DNA of 63,938 nt, from positions 1 to 63,938 of the forward strand of contig JAPOYU010000013.1 of the NCBI GenBank assembly GCA_026706395.1, written 5' to 3'. A program made the position numbers and the translations under genes. The stretch's first letter is position 1. Each line of letters begins with the position of its first letter. The stretch is from Chloroflexota bacterium (GTDB taxonomy: Bacteria; Chloroflexota; Anaerolineae; Aggregatilineales; Phototrophicaceae). Below are positions 8,675-16,481 of the stretch, piece by piece. A model generated the notes under the pieces. It did no database searches, had not been told where the DNA came from, and saw only the letters and a list, made by a program, of their open reading frames with translations.

Positions 8675-9394
8675 TCAGGCATCATTGTCGGGCCATTCGG
8701 CGGGACGGATCGTGAAGCGGTATCCGACGCCGCGCTCCGTCCGAATATACCTCGGATGACGCGCATCGGCTTCCAGCTTGCGGCGCAAACGGTGCATGTG
8801 GACGCGCAGCGTATCTTCATAGACCTCTCCGGCCGGCCAGACGCGGGCGAGCAAGGCGTTGTTTTGCACGACGCGCGGCGCATGGCGAATGAGGATATTA
8901 AGCAGGACCGACTCCGTCGGCGTCAGCCTTATGGCGCGCCCGGCGACGAAAACGCGGTTCTGGGCGAAGTCTATGCTCAGCAGCGCGTCAACGCGAATAA
9001 CCGGCTCAGCGCCATAATCAAGGACCGGCAGGCGTCCAAGCACGATTTGGATCCGCGTCTCCAACTCCCGCGGCTCAATGGGCTTGATGACAAAATCTTC
9101 GGCATACTTCCTCAAGCCTTCGACGAGATCCTGCCGGTCGGCGCGGGCCAGCAGGAAGATGATCGGCACATCCGCCATCAGCTTCAAGCGGTTGGCGGCG
9201 CTGAATCCGCTCATGCTTGGCAGGTCCATGCCAAGCAAAACGATATTGGGGAGACCATAGGTTTTTACATGCTCCAGCGCAGGCGGCGCATCAGCGAAGG
9301 CAGTGACATGGTAAGCGCGGCTTTGGAGAAATTCCGCTATCGAGTTCCGAATCCCAGAGTCCGCTTCAATTAGCAGAACCGTTGATTTCTTCAT
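8675..9394 (-). CDS. OmpR-type response regulator with altered receiver site
   Basis: A 239-aa two-domain regulator. The receiver spans about residues 5-118, with acidic pocket residues E10/D12 and conserved Lys K104 (FVIKPIEP). A winged-helix OmpR/PhoB DNA-binding domain follows from about 140 to 232 (SVLLNILIR; VYEDTLRVHMHRLR). The normal phospho-acceptor Asp is replaced: the segment reads IVLLGMDLP where LLDLMLP is typical, so position 55 is Gly with an Asp two residues on. It may therefore be phosphorylation-independent. No histidine kinase is adjacent. I use ATG 9394 rather than TTG 9418, which falls in an inverted repeat. Confidence 0.88.
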   Translation of the reverse strand: MKKSTVLLIEADSGIRNSIAEFLQSRAYHVTAFADAPPALEHVKTYGLPNIVLLGMDLPSMSGFSAANRLKLMADVPIIFLLARADRQDLVEGLRKYAEDFVIKPIEPRELETRIQIVLGRLPVLDYGAEPVIRVDALLSIDFAQNRVFVAGRAIRLTPTESVLLNILIRHAPRVVQNNALLARVWPAGEVYEDTLRVHMHRLRRKLEADARHPRYIRTERGVGYRFTIRPAEWPDNDA

Positions 9395-9409
9395 AAGCCG
9401 CCATGCCTT

Positions 9410-9496
9410 GAGATTCAATTTCTTGCGTTGCTGTCATGTCAAGCATTAAGAAATATACAACGCGGACGGGATTGCGTCAAAATAAAATTGAATCTC
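9410..9496. promoter_or_regulatory. 12-bp perfect inverted repeat upstream of the response regulator
   Basis: GAGATTCAATTT at 9410-9421 and its exact reverse complement at 9485-9496 enclose 63 bp of AT-richer sequence just upstream of the regulator start. This could be paired binding sites for autoregulation or a long-loop hairpin. The remaining 9497-9651 spacer shows nothing I can name. Confidence 0.4.
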
Positions 9497-9651
9497 TAAG
9501 CGGTTATTGCAGCGACGCTTATGAAATACTAATATCCACTGTCTTGTCTCGCAGTGACTAAGGCAAATGTAAGTAATAGCTGCTGAAGTGAGCAATCATG
9601 CGCTGTGCGCCGGAGCAAGCATCGCAGCGAATGACGATGCGGCCTTGGAAG

Positions 9652-10173
9652 TCAGACGGTCGCGAGTTGGAGGCTGCGCAGGGAATCCAGGTTTTGGATC
9701 ATCCAGTCGCGGAGTTCCGGCGTCTTTATGTTGATCCGGCGCAATTCAAAGGAATCCAGGGGCACTTCATCGGGGATGTACTCACCTTTGGCGGGATCGC
9801 CGAACTCGGGCCCGTAGCGTTTGCTGAGGTCATAACCATGCAGGCGGCAAAGGAAAAAGTGCTCTTCCAATTGCTTGCCGGCCTTCCAGTGCTCCAGGAC
9901 AAAGGCTGTGCTCAGGACCGTCGCGACCGCGCCCAACTCTTCATACAGCTCGCGTTCGAGCGTCGCGATCAGGTCGGCGTCGCCGTGTTCGACGCCACCG
10001 CCCGGCGCTACCCAATAGCAGGCGGAGCCGTTGGGCTTCATCCGTTTGATCAGCAAAACGGTATCGTCGCCCGTCAGGAGGATCGCCCTGACTCGCTGAT
10101 TGACTCGATGCAAGGGCTTCAGCTCGGCTAACATCATCTCGTACCAGTATTCCGGCGCAGACCCCAATTTCAC
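9652..10173 (-). CDS. Nudix hydrolase
   Basis: A 173-aa protein with a Nudix box, GGGVEHGDADL followed by RELYEELGA, between residues 57 and 82. It has Asp where the first box Glu is usual, and one extra residue before REL, so the box is near-canonical rather than perfect. Nudix enzymes cleave nucleoside diphosphates linked to other groups using a divalent metal held by the REUxEE glutamates, which are present. The substrate cannot be told. It is probably a housekeeping or detoxifying enzyme and stands alone between the response regulator unit and a DtxR-type regulator. Confidence 0.86.
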   Translation of the reverse strand: MKLGSAPEYWYEMMLAELKPLHRVNQRVRAILLTGDDTVLLIKRMKPNGSACYWVAPGGGVEHGDADLIATLERELYEELGAVATVLSTAFVLEHWKAGKQLEEHFFLCRLHGYDLSKRYGPEFGDPAKGEYIPDEVPLDSFELRRINIKTPELRDWMIQNLDSLRSLQLATV

Positions 10174-10296
10174 ATGCAGCGGTGGCCACTCTGGCCCGGT
10201 AACTTGAAGCGCGTATTAGGCGGATGTTAAGCCTGTACCCGCCATTTGACGGGTCTCGCGCCCCAATGCAACAATTGTGAAAAAGGGGATTGGATG

Positions 10297-10989
10297 TTAG
10301 CACAGGGGCTCGGAGAATTCAACCAGTATGGCGGAAGCCATTTTGAAGCCGATGGTTTGAGTGTTGCGAGGCTGCACGACGACCACAATTGGCCCGTCAA
10401 ACTGGTCGCGTTGGACGACTTCGAGGGTTTTGCCGATTTCCAGGCCGCGCTCTTGCGTATTGCGGAGCATCGCCGGGTCTTCCATGATGAAGCGCCGGAT
10501 GCGCGCCGGAGTGTTAAGGGCGAGATCGGACAAAGGGTGCAGATCGCGTTGGGGCATCACGCCCGCCAGGTCGGGGATCGGATCGCCATGCGGGTCATAG
10601 AGCGGGTCATTCAGCTTTCGCGAAATCGCCTCGATAAAGCGATCCGACACGGTGTGCTCAAGCGCTTCCGCCTCGTCATGCACCTCGTGCAACTGGTAGC
10701 CAAGATCTTGCACCAGGTAAGCTTCGATCAAGCGATGGCGGCGCAGCATCTTCAGGGCGACGCGTTCCCCTTGCTCAGTGAGCCGAACGCCCCGGTATTT
10801 CAGGTAGTCGACGGTCCCCTCCTCCACCAGCCGCTGGGCCATATCGGTGACTGCCGGAGCGCTGATGTCAAGCGCATCCGCCAAGGCGCTGGTGGAGACG
10901 CGTTCGGTTTCCCGCTGCAAGTTGAAGATCGCCTTGAGGAAGTCTTCCACCGACTGTGATGCGCCCGCAGGGATGTTCGTCTTGCTCAT
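10297..10989 (-). CDS. DtxR/MntR-family metal-dependent transcriptional regulator
   Basis: A 230-aa protein with three parts: an N-terminal winged helix (about 12-75; SAPAVTDMAQRLVEEG is the recognition region), a helical metal-binding and dimerisation domain (about 76-145; HDEAEALEHTVSD carries the ligand-type residues), and an SH3/FeoA-like C-terminal domain. Members repress iron or manganese uptake genes, or activate efflux, when metal-loaded. No metal transporter is adjacent, so its targets are elsewhere. Presence of the C-terminal domain favours an iron-type DtxR/IdeR over the shorter MntR, but metal identity is inferred. Confidence 0.9.
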   Translation of the reverse strand: MSKTNIPAGASQSVEDFLKAIFNLQRETERVSTSALADALDISAPAVTDMAQRLVEEGTVDYLKYRGVRLTEQGERVALKMLRRHRLIEAYLVQDLGYQLHEVHDEAEALEHTVSDRFIEAISRKLNDPLYDPHGDPIPDLAGVMPQRDLHPLSDLALNTPARIRRFIMEDPAMLRNTQERGLEIGKTLEVVQRDQFDGPIVVVVQPRNTQTIGFKMASAILVEFSEPLC

Positions 10990-11208
10990 TCGTGTGACCT
11001 AGAGCCTGCCGCCGGACGTTCAACAAGAGCGAATCCGGCATTCGTCATCGCAAAGGTCGAGACCTGATGAGTGGTCATATCATATCACAGAACGAAGCCG
11101 GCACATTCCTCGGCGATTCACCAACGCCATTCTAACAGTCGCAACTTAACATTATGTTTAGGCGCCACGAGCTGGATCACAGCGGTTTGATAAAAAAGTG
11201 TTGGTGAA

Positions 11209-11237
11209 TTGACCGGCTCGGCTGCCCGCTCTACAAT
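11209..11237 (+). promoter_or_regulatory. sigma70-like promoter of the DnaJ-like gene
   Basis: TTGACC at 11209-11214 and TACAAT at 11232-11237 are separated by exactly 17 bp, 35 bp upstream of the ATG. This is the best classical promoter in the window. The rest of the 10990-11208 spacer has no recognisable feature. Confidence 0.75.
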
Positions 11238-11272
11238 AGATGCGAACAATGCGCATGTGATGGACGCAAGCC

Positions 11273-12142
11273 ATGAGCAGAGATTACTACAATGTGCTCG
11301 GCGTACCGCGTAACGCGAGCGATGACGAGATCAAAAAAGCTTTCCGGGCGAAGGCGAAACAGTATCACCCCGACGCCAATCCGGACAATCCGGTAGCGGA
11401 GACGCGCTTCAAGGAAGTTAATGAGGCTTATGAAGTGTTGAGCGATGAAGAGAAGCGCTCGGCTTATGACCGCTTCGGCGAAAACTGGCAACAGGTCCAG
11501 GGTTTCAATGGTCAAGGTCCCTTCGCCAATGGCGCTGATGCGCCCTTCACCGACATGTCGGATATTTTCGAGTCTTTCTTTGGCGGCGCCGGCCGGCCTG
11601 GCGGGTTTCATGGCGACGCCAATTTCCCGCGCGCCGGGGCTGACATCGAACACGGGGTCACGATCAGCCTGCGCGAGGCTTACGAGGGTACGCAGCGGAT
11701 CGTGAGCAAAGCCGGGCGCGATATCACGGTGCGGATCCCCAAGGGCGCGGCCAGCGGCACCAAAGTGCGGCTCGTCGGAGAGGGGCGCCCCGGAATGAAC
11801 GGCGGGGGCGCGGGCAATCTGTACCTGGTGGTGAATGTCAGCGAGGATGCTCAGTTTGATCGTCAGGGCGATGATCTATCGGTGGATGTCAAAGTCGATG
11901 CCTTCACCGCCATGTTGGGGGGCGAGGTCGAAGTTCCCACCTTGAATCGCCCGCTGCGATTGAAGATCCGGCCGGGAACGCAATCGGGCCAGAGGCTGCG
12001 CCTGAGCGGCAAGGGCATGCCGAAACTGCGCGGGAACGATGCCGCCGGCGACTTGTTCGCGCGGGTCGTCATCACCGTACCCAAATCGCTCGATGCCAGC
12101 CAAAGAGAACTGGCTGAAAGGCTGCGCGACAGCATCAGCTGA
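11273..12142 (+). CDS. DnaJ-family co-chaperone (CbpA-like, no zinc finger)
   Basis: A 289-aa type-B J protein. The J domain covers residues 1-70 with the HPD tripeptide at 32-34. A short Gly/Phe-rich linker follows (about 75-115), then the two beta-sandwich substrate-binding domains (about 125-285). The CxxCxGxG zinc-finger repeats of DnaJ itself are absent, which places it with CbpA/DjlA-like co-chaperones that stimulate DnaK ATPase. No dnaK or grpE is adjacent. A strong promoter lies directly upstream, so it is probably expressed as its own unit. Confidence 0.92.
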   Translation: MSRDYYNVLGVPRNASDDEIKKAFRAKAKQYHPDANPDNPVAETRFKEVNEAYEVLSDEEKRSAYDRFGENWQQVQGFNGQGPFANGADAPFTDMSDIFESFFGGAGRPGGFHGDANFPRAGADIEHGVTISLREAYEGTQRIVSKAGRDITVRIPKGAASGTKVRLVGEGRPGMNGGGAGNLYLVVNVSEDAQFDRQGDDLSVDVKVDAFTAMLGGEVEVPTLNRPLRLKIRPGTQSGQRLRLSGKGMPKLRGNDAAGDLFARVVITVPKSLDASQRELAERLRDSIS

Positions 12143-12242
12143 GCGCTCCAGCGCCACCCGGCTGTCACCTTCGGCGCAATCGTCAAGATACCACCAGATG
12201 CTTCAGCATGGTCGTCCGCTACATTAGGCGGCGCTGTGCTGT

Positions 12243-12248
12243 TACAAT
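12243..12248 (+). promoter_or_regulatory. -10-like element (TACAAT) before the HtrA gene
   Basis: TACAAT lies 28 bp before the ATG at 12277, matching the -10 used upstream of the DnaJ-like gene. No clear -35 was found. Confidence 0.4.
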
Positions 12249-12276
12249 GGTCATGTCTATAGTTTGAGCGGCACAG

Positions 12277-13500
12277 ATGCGTCACCTTCTCTTGCTAACC
12301 ATGTGCATGGCGCTGCTGGCGGCCTGCAGCTTCAATAGCGAGTCCAGGCGCGGGGCTGAGGACAACGGCCTGGAGATCCTCGGGGGCTCGGCGACTGCGC
12401 TTTCCCCGACCGCGCTGCCGGAGGCTATCATCAGCGCCGCCGATGCAGAGCATATGCTGCTTAGCAACATCTATCAACGAGTCAGTCCGTCGGTGGTGAA
12501 TGTTGAGGCCGTGATACTCGCGGCGGACGGCGAGGCGAGCGATACGCGGCGCGGTTCCGGTTTCATTTACGACCGCGACGGGCATATCATCACAAACGCG
12601 CATTTAGTCAGCGCGGCCGATTCCATCACGGTCACCTTGGAGAACGCATACGTCCTGTCGGCGGAAATATTGGGTTTGGATAGCTTCAGCGATCTGGCCG
12701 TCTTGAAGGTGAATGCCGATCCGGATCGATTGCAAGCGCTGCGTATCGGCGATTCGTCGGCGGTCGAGGTGGGGCAGCGCGGCATCGTAATCGGCAATCC
12801 CTTCGGCTTGAGCAGTTCCATGACCATCGGTATCGTGAGCGGCCTGGGGCGGACATTGCCTTCCGCCGAACTGCTTGACGCGGGCGTCGCGCCCGGCTTC
12901 GACAATCCCTCCATCATTCAGATTGACGCCACAATCAACCCGGGGAATTCGGGCGGACCGCTGCTGGATTCGCAGGGTCTGGTCATCGGCATCACAACGG
13001 CGATTCGTTCCGACAATGGTTCCTTCCAGGGGATTGGTTTCGCTGTGCCGGGCGATACGATGCGGCGGGTGATACCGGATCTCATCCGACGGGGACGCGT
13101 CGATTACTCCTGGATGGGCATATCGGTGATGCGCGAAGATGGCGGCTATGGCGTGTCCGGCTTGAGCGAGGCGCTGGAACTGCCGGTCGAACGCGGCGCG
13201 CTGCTGCGTGGCGTCACAGTGGGGTCCCCAGCCCACCGAGCCGGTCTGCGCGGCGGCGACAGGTCGGTCGATGTGCGGGGCGAAGAGGTCTGCGCCGGCG
13301 GCGATATCATCGTCGCCATCAACGATTTTCATTTTGAGGACCTTGACGGACTGGTCACCTACCTGGTGCAGCAAACACGGCCGGGCGACGAGGTTGAATT
13401 ACTCGTGATCCGCGGTCGGAATACGCTTGAGATTCCGCTGACGCTGGAGAGCCGGGCGGCGGATAGCGGAAACATGCTGGATTGCGCTGCTGCTCAATAA
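12277..13500 (+). CDS. HtrA/DegP-like lipoprotein serine protease with PDZ
   Basis: A 407-aa envelope protease. The N-terminus has a lipobox LAAC with acceptor Cys17, so it should be membrane-anchored on the outer face. The trypsin-fold domain has the full triad: H109 (ITNAHLVS), D139 (SFSDLAVL) and S225 (NPGNSGGPLL). One PDZ domain follows at about 285-395. HtrA proteases degrade or refold damaged envelope proteins. It follows the DnaJ-like gene by 134 bp on the same strand, so a shared proteostasis role is plausible, but it has its own promoter-like site. Confidence 0.92.
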   Translation: MRHLLLLTMCMALLAACSFNSESRRGAEDNGLEILGGSATALSPTALPEAIISAADAEHMLLSNIYQRVSPSVVNVEAVILAADGEASDTRRGSGFIYDRDGHIITNAHLVSAADSITVTLENAYVLSAEILGLDSFSDLAVLKVNADPDRLQALRIGDSSAVEVGQRGIVIGNPFGLSSSMTIGIVSGLGRTLPSAELLDAGVAPGFDNPSIIQIDATINPGNSGGPLLDSQGLVIGITTAIRSDNGSFQGIGFAVPGDTMRRVIPDLIRRGRVDYSWMGISVMREDGGYGVSGLSEALELPVERGALLRGVTVGSPAHRAGLRGGDRSVDVRGEEVCAGGDIIVAINDFHFEDLDGLVTYLVQQTRPGDEVELLVIRGRNTLEIPLTLESRAADSGNMLDCAAAQ

Positions 13501-13513
13501 AAGAGGACCATAC

Positions 13514-14089
13514 ATGGACGAAGTTGTATTGCGCTGCAAGATGCTGCTGATGCGTCCGTTGGAAACGCGCGATGTGGAAGATATCCTCGCGCTGGCTACG
13601 GCGAAGGAGATCACGGACAATACCTTTGTTCCCGTGCCTTACCCGCCGGAAGCGGCGGAGGAATTCGTCCGGACGAGGCGGGAGCTCTGGTCTAAGGACG
13701 AGGCTTATGTATTCGGCATTATCGAAAAGAGCAGTGATCGTTTCGCCGGTTGCATGGGGCTGCATCCCCTCCATGACCATTTCCGCGCCGAGGTCGGCTA
13801 TTGGATCGGCGTCCCGTTTTGGGGGCGCGGGCTGGCGACGGCGGCATTGCGGCTCTTGATTCAGTTCGGCTTTGAGACGTTGAAGCTCAACCGGATAGAA
13901 GCCGGGCATTTCGAGCATAACATCGCCTCGGGCCGCGTCATGCAGAAGGCGGATATGCGCTTTGAAGGCGTGCGGCGGCAGGCCTTCTGGCATCGCGATC
14001 GTTTCAAAGACGCGCACTGGTACGCCATCCTGCGCGAGGATTATCCGCTGCAACTCCCCTCGACAAAAGAAGAGACCGCAGAGGATTAG
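13514..14089 (+). CDS. GNAT N-acetyltransferase (RimJ/RimL-like)
   Basis: A 191-aa acetyltransferase of the RimJ/RimL type. The acetyl-CoA loop is visible in the middle (VGYWIGVPFWGRGLATAA, near residues 95-112), preceded by beta strands carrying AGCMGLHP. The family acetylates N-termini of ribosomal proteins or small amines such as antibiotics. Specificity is unknown. It starts 13 nt after the HtrA stop with GAGGA ahead of ATG 13514, so it probably shares a transcript with the protease. A hairpin over its stop codon (14076-14096) may end the transcript. Confidence 0.88.
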   Translation: MDEVVLRCKMLLMRPLETRDVEDILALATAKEITDNTFVPVPYPPEAAEEFVRTRRELWSKDEAYVFGIIEKSSDRFAGCMGLHPLHDHFRAEVGYWIGVPFWGRGLATAALRLLIQFGFETLKLNRIEAGHFEHNIASGRVMQKADMRFEGVRRQAFWHRDRFKDAHWYAILREDYPLQLPSTKEETAED

Positions 14090-14138
14090 TCTGCGGCCCC
14101 TTGACTGTCAATATTACAGTCTGACGGTTTTCGGGTTC

Positions 14139-14197
14139 ACCCTCTAACAGAATTCACGTTAGCAGTGAAACCTAGAGGTGTGAATCGGTTAGAGGGT
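14139..14197. repeat. 19-bp imperfect inverted repeat
   Basis: ACCCTCTAACAGAATTCAC at 14139-14157 faces GTGAATCGGTTAGAGGGT at 14180-14197 across a 22-nt loop. It marks the left side of the XRE cassette. It may be a transcript hairpin or the footprint of a mobile element. The remaining 14198-14543 spacer holds no ORF I can support. Confidence 0.5.
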
Positions 14198-14543
14198 AGC
14201 CCCCTTAGAACCTAACATGATCGAATCACCTCCCTTACTCGTCCAACAGATGCGAAGAGCATATCACAATTGGATTCGATACGCAAGCCCGTGAGTCCGC
14301 GCAGACAGAGCAATCGCACCAGATTTTTCTTGTAGGTGGCACTGCAATAGGCACGGGTTTCTGTGTATGGAAAGCATCCAAGGATGCTCACGAGAAGATT
14401 CAGGGCGAATTGTGCTGTATCCAGGTGCAACAAGCGGCAATTTGGAAAGATATAAAGTGGCTTGTCCGGCTACAAGGCGGGGAGCCCCACGCGACAGCAC
14501 GGACGAATAACGCCACAGGATACAAACGTCACAATTTCGGTCC

Positions 14544-14789
14544 TCACCTCTCGGTGGGTGCTTTTGTTTCGCATTCCTCGGCCATTCGCATCAGATCGGA
14601 CGGCTTGATGCCCAGCGCCTCCGCCAAGGCGGCTACAGTGTGCAGGGTCGGCGATTTCACGCCGCGCTCAATCTCGCTGATGAATGTGCGATGTACGCCA
14701 GTGCGGAAATTAAGCTCTTCTTGGCTCAAACCTAGCTGCTGCCGCCGCTTTCTCAGCGCTTCTCCGAATGATTTATCCAGCTCTCGCAT
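14544..14789 (-). CDS. XRE-family helix-turn-helix regulator
   Basis: An 81-aa single-domain Cro/CI-type protein. Residues 9-65 form the five-helix HTH (LRKRRQQLGLSQEELNFRTG; FISEIERGVKSPTL). There is no ligand or protease domain. It is divergent from the three-gene unit starting at 14931, with the 141-bp gap holding three copies of a GGCTAT(T)GC motif, which suggests it controls that unit and possibly itself. Such small regulators often govern mobile or conflict-related cassettes. The protein is complete and starts at ATG 14789. Confidence 0.9.
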   Translation of the reverse strand: MRELDKSFGEALRKRRQQLGLSQEELNFRTGVHRTFISEIERGVKSPTLHTVAALAEALGIKPSDLMRMAEECETKAPTER

Positions 14790-14846
14790 AGGTCGCGCCG
14801 CCCACTAAGGTAAGCGGATTGTCGGCTATGCAAGAAGTTTCACCAC

Positions 14847-14903
14847 AGGCTATTGCCTACAAGCCGCATATGCGATATACTCGGTACTTGTAGGCTATTG
14901 CAT
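14847..14903 (+). promoter_or_regulatory. repeated operator-like sites with promoter of the XRE cassette
   Basis: AGGCTATTGCCT (14847-14858) overlaps a -35-like TTGCCT (14853-14858). TATACT at 14876-14881 is the -10 at 17-bp spacing. AGGCTATTGCAT (14892-14903) falls just past the expected transcription start. A shorter copy, GGCTATGC, is at 14824-14831. Repeats over the -35 and the start are the expected pattern for a repressor. Confidence 0.55.
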
Positions 14904-14930
14904 GAAACTAAGTGTCTCGTGAGGCGGTTC

Positions 14931-15218
14931 ATGGCAAAGTCGCAACACATATCCCCTGAAGAACGCAAGAAGATTCTTGACCAGGAGATTCTCAAGCATC
15001 AGACGCAAGGGAAACGAATTGAGAGCCAGATTGAGTTCCGCGTAACATTGGTGAGGGACAAGCAAATCAATCACGTTCTGCATTTGATCCTCAGTGTCCT
15101 CACTGGCGGATTTTGGTTGCTCGTCTGGGCGCTTGTCTACTTTTCTGCAAAGGATACGCGGGAATTGCTTCAAGTTGATGAGTACGGGGGAATCAGGTTG
15201 ACCCCTGTGAGAGCATAA
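14931..15218 (+). CDS. small membrane protein, first gene of the XRE cassette
   Basis: A 95-aa protein with a charged N-terminal half rich in Lys, Arg, Glu and Gln (residues 1-48). A hydrophobic segment follows (about 49-73) containing HLILSVLTGGFWLLVWALV, then a short charged tail. The INHxLHLxLSVLTxGxWLxVW pattern recalls a small-membrane-protein motif I associate with actinobacterial and phage-borne proteins; I cannot name a function. The start ATG 14931 has GAGGCGG upstream, so the longer frame from 14853 is not used. It is followed 10 nt later by the DUF697-like gene. Base composition is lower in GC than the flanks. Confidence 0.75.
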   Translation: MAKSQHISPEERKKILDQEILKHQTQGKRIESQIEFRVTLVRDKQINHVLHLILSVLTGGFWLLVWALVYFSAKDTRELLQVDEYGGIRLTPVRA

Positions 15219-15228
15219 GGGCTGAATC

Positions 15229-15657
15229 ATGTCGAAAACATTACAAGATGCCGACCGCGAAGCAAAAAAGCTCGTGGCGAATTGGACGACTCTAGCTGCT
15301 GGGACTGGCTGGATCCCCGGCAGTGTCGTTTTCTTAACCGGCGCTGATATTGCAATGATTAACCAGGTCGCCAGCGCTTACGAGGTCAACGCATTCGATA
15401 TGGAGCATTTGAAGGAAATTCTAGTTGGATCTGTCGGAAGCGCAGTAGCCGGTGGCGTAATCGCCGAAGTCGTTGGCACCATTCCGCTGGTGGGCTGGGC
15501 GCTCAAAAGCGCAGGTATGGCTGCAAAAGCCAAGGCGATTGGCGATGCTGTGATCAACTACTTCCGTGAACGGTCAGACTTGCCGGACGCTGTTGAAGAC
15601 GACTCGGAGACGGCTCCAAAAGAGAAAACCAATATCAATGTCGAAGCAGATGAGTAG
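15229..15657 (+). CDS. DUF697-like protein
   Basis: A 142-aa protein that reads like the DUF697 domain: GTGWIPGSVVFLTGADIAMI, then a YEV segment in place of the usual YG, then Gly/Ala-rich helices (GSVGSAVAGG; VGTIPLVGWALKSAG). In other bacteria this domain is usually fused to a GTPase (YcjF/YcjX-type membrane-stress proteins) and is partly membrane-associated. Here it is stand-alone with an acidic, probably disordered tail (about 117-142). It lies between two membrane proteins in a tight operon, so all three may act together at the membrane. Role inferred only. Confidence 0.65.
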   Translation: MSKTLQDADREAKKLVANWTTLAAGTGWIPGSVVFLTGADIAMINQVASAYEVNAFDMEHLKEILVGSVGSAVAGGVIAEVVGTIPLVGWALKSAGMAAKAKAIGDAVINYFRERSDLPDAVEDDSETAPKEKTNINVEADE

Positions 15658-15679
15658 CCTCTAACGAAAGGCGCTATCC

Positions 15680-16180
15680 ATGTCGGACCAGCAAGTAGAC
15701 AAGCCAAAGAGAAAGAGCATCTGGGGACGATTCAAAGGCTTCATCGTCAAAATCTATATCATAGTTATCACGGCGGCGCTTATACACTTTGTACTGGCCA
15801 ATCACTCGGAGAACTATCGTCAGCTTGTGGTCGAGGTTGAGCAGTCTGTTCAGGATATAGATATCGAATTGCCGGAGATCGAATTGCCAGAGCTAAATCC
15901 AACGCCAGAGCCGGTATTCTTCAGTAGCGATGAATATGGCGGCGATGCATTCCTGCCTGCGTTCATACTTGAACCGGGGCGATACCGCTACGTTATAACC
16001 GGTGAGCCTTGGATGGAACGCGAGGAATTTTGTGGAGTACGTGGTCTATTTTCCGCAGCGCGAGACAGGTTCGACCTAACTAGCAACTGCGAGATTAGGC
16101 TAACGGTATCTGGACTTAGCGATACGCCTTGGTCAATTACGATTGAGCCTGACTTAGAGTATCAAGAGACAGGCTGGTAG
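15680..16180 (+). CDS. membrane-anchored protein, third gene of the XRE cassette
   Basis: A 166-aa protein with a basic N-terminus (KPKRKSIWGRFKG). One transmembrane segment follows (about 21-41; IYIIVITAALIHFVLAN), then an acidic Pro/Glu linker (LPEIELPELNPTPEP) and an outer domain of about 90 residues with two cysteines (EFCGVRG; SNCEIRL) that could form a disulphide. The outer domain is probably all-beta. I recognise no family. RBS AAAGG precedes the ATG by 9 nt. A short GCAGC/GCTGC hairpin directly follows its stop. Confidence 0.7.
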   Translation: MSDQQVDKPKRKSIWGRFKGFIVKIYIIVITAALIHFVLANHSENYRQLVVEVEQSVQDIDIELPEIELPELNPTPEPVFFSSDEYGGDAFLPAFILEPGRYRYVITGEPWMEREEFCGVRGLFSAARDRFDLTSNCEIRLTVSGLSDTPWSITIEPDLEYQETGW

Positions 16181-16340
16181 AAGCAGCAAAAGCTGCCTCA
16201 CATCACCGACGGTTTCACGCTACAAGTATAGCTATTTTGTGCTGCAATAATGGTAGCGATAGCTGATGGCAATTTTGAGAGGTTCAGACAAAGTATGAAG
16301 GAATACAAATATCATTGTTACTTAGATACATAATCCCCTT

Positions 16341-16375
16341 TCTTAACCACCGAGGGACACCAAGAGCATCGAGAT
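16341..16375. repeat. CCACCGAG-type dispersed repeat, copy 4
   Basis: TTAACCACCGAGGGACACCAAGAG at the right side of the XRE cassette. The 16181-16481 spacer otherwise holds only the exonuclease promoter. Confidence 0.55.
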
Positions 16376-16441
16376 TTAACCGCTTGCCCGCCAAAGTCGA
16401 TGTGATTGCTCTTGCTCGGAAACTTGGCGAACCGCCGTCTG

Positions 16442-16450
16442 TGCTATAAT
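16442..16450 (+). promoter_or_regulatory. extended -10 promoter (TGCTATAAT)
   Basis: TGCTATAAT lies 31 bp before the exonuclease start. The identical nonamer precedes asnS (29546-29554), and a near copy precedes the TIR gene (22717-22725). Confidence 0.6.
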
Positions 16451-16481
16451 CGGCGGCGGCTGGAACAAGGCTGTTTGAGCA

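Noticed and set aside
14212..14500. Short minus-strand ORFs in the spacer left of the XRE cassette
   Set aside because: Two overlapping frames compete, neither has a recognisable domain or binding site, and composition is unlike the neighbouring genes.
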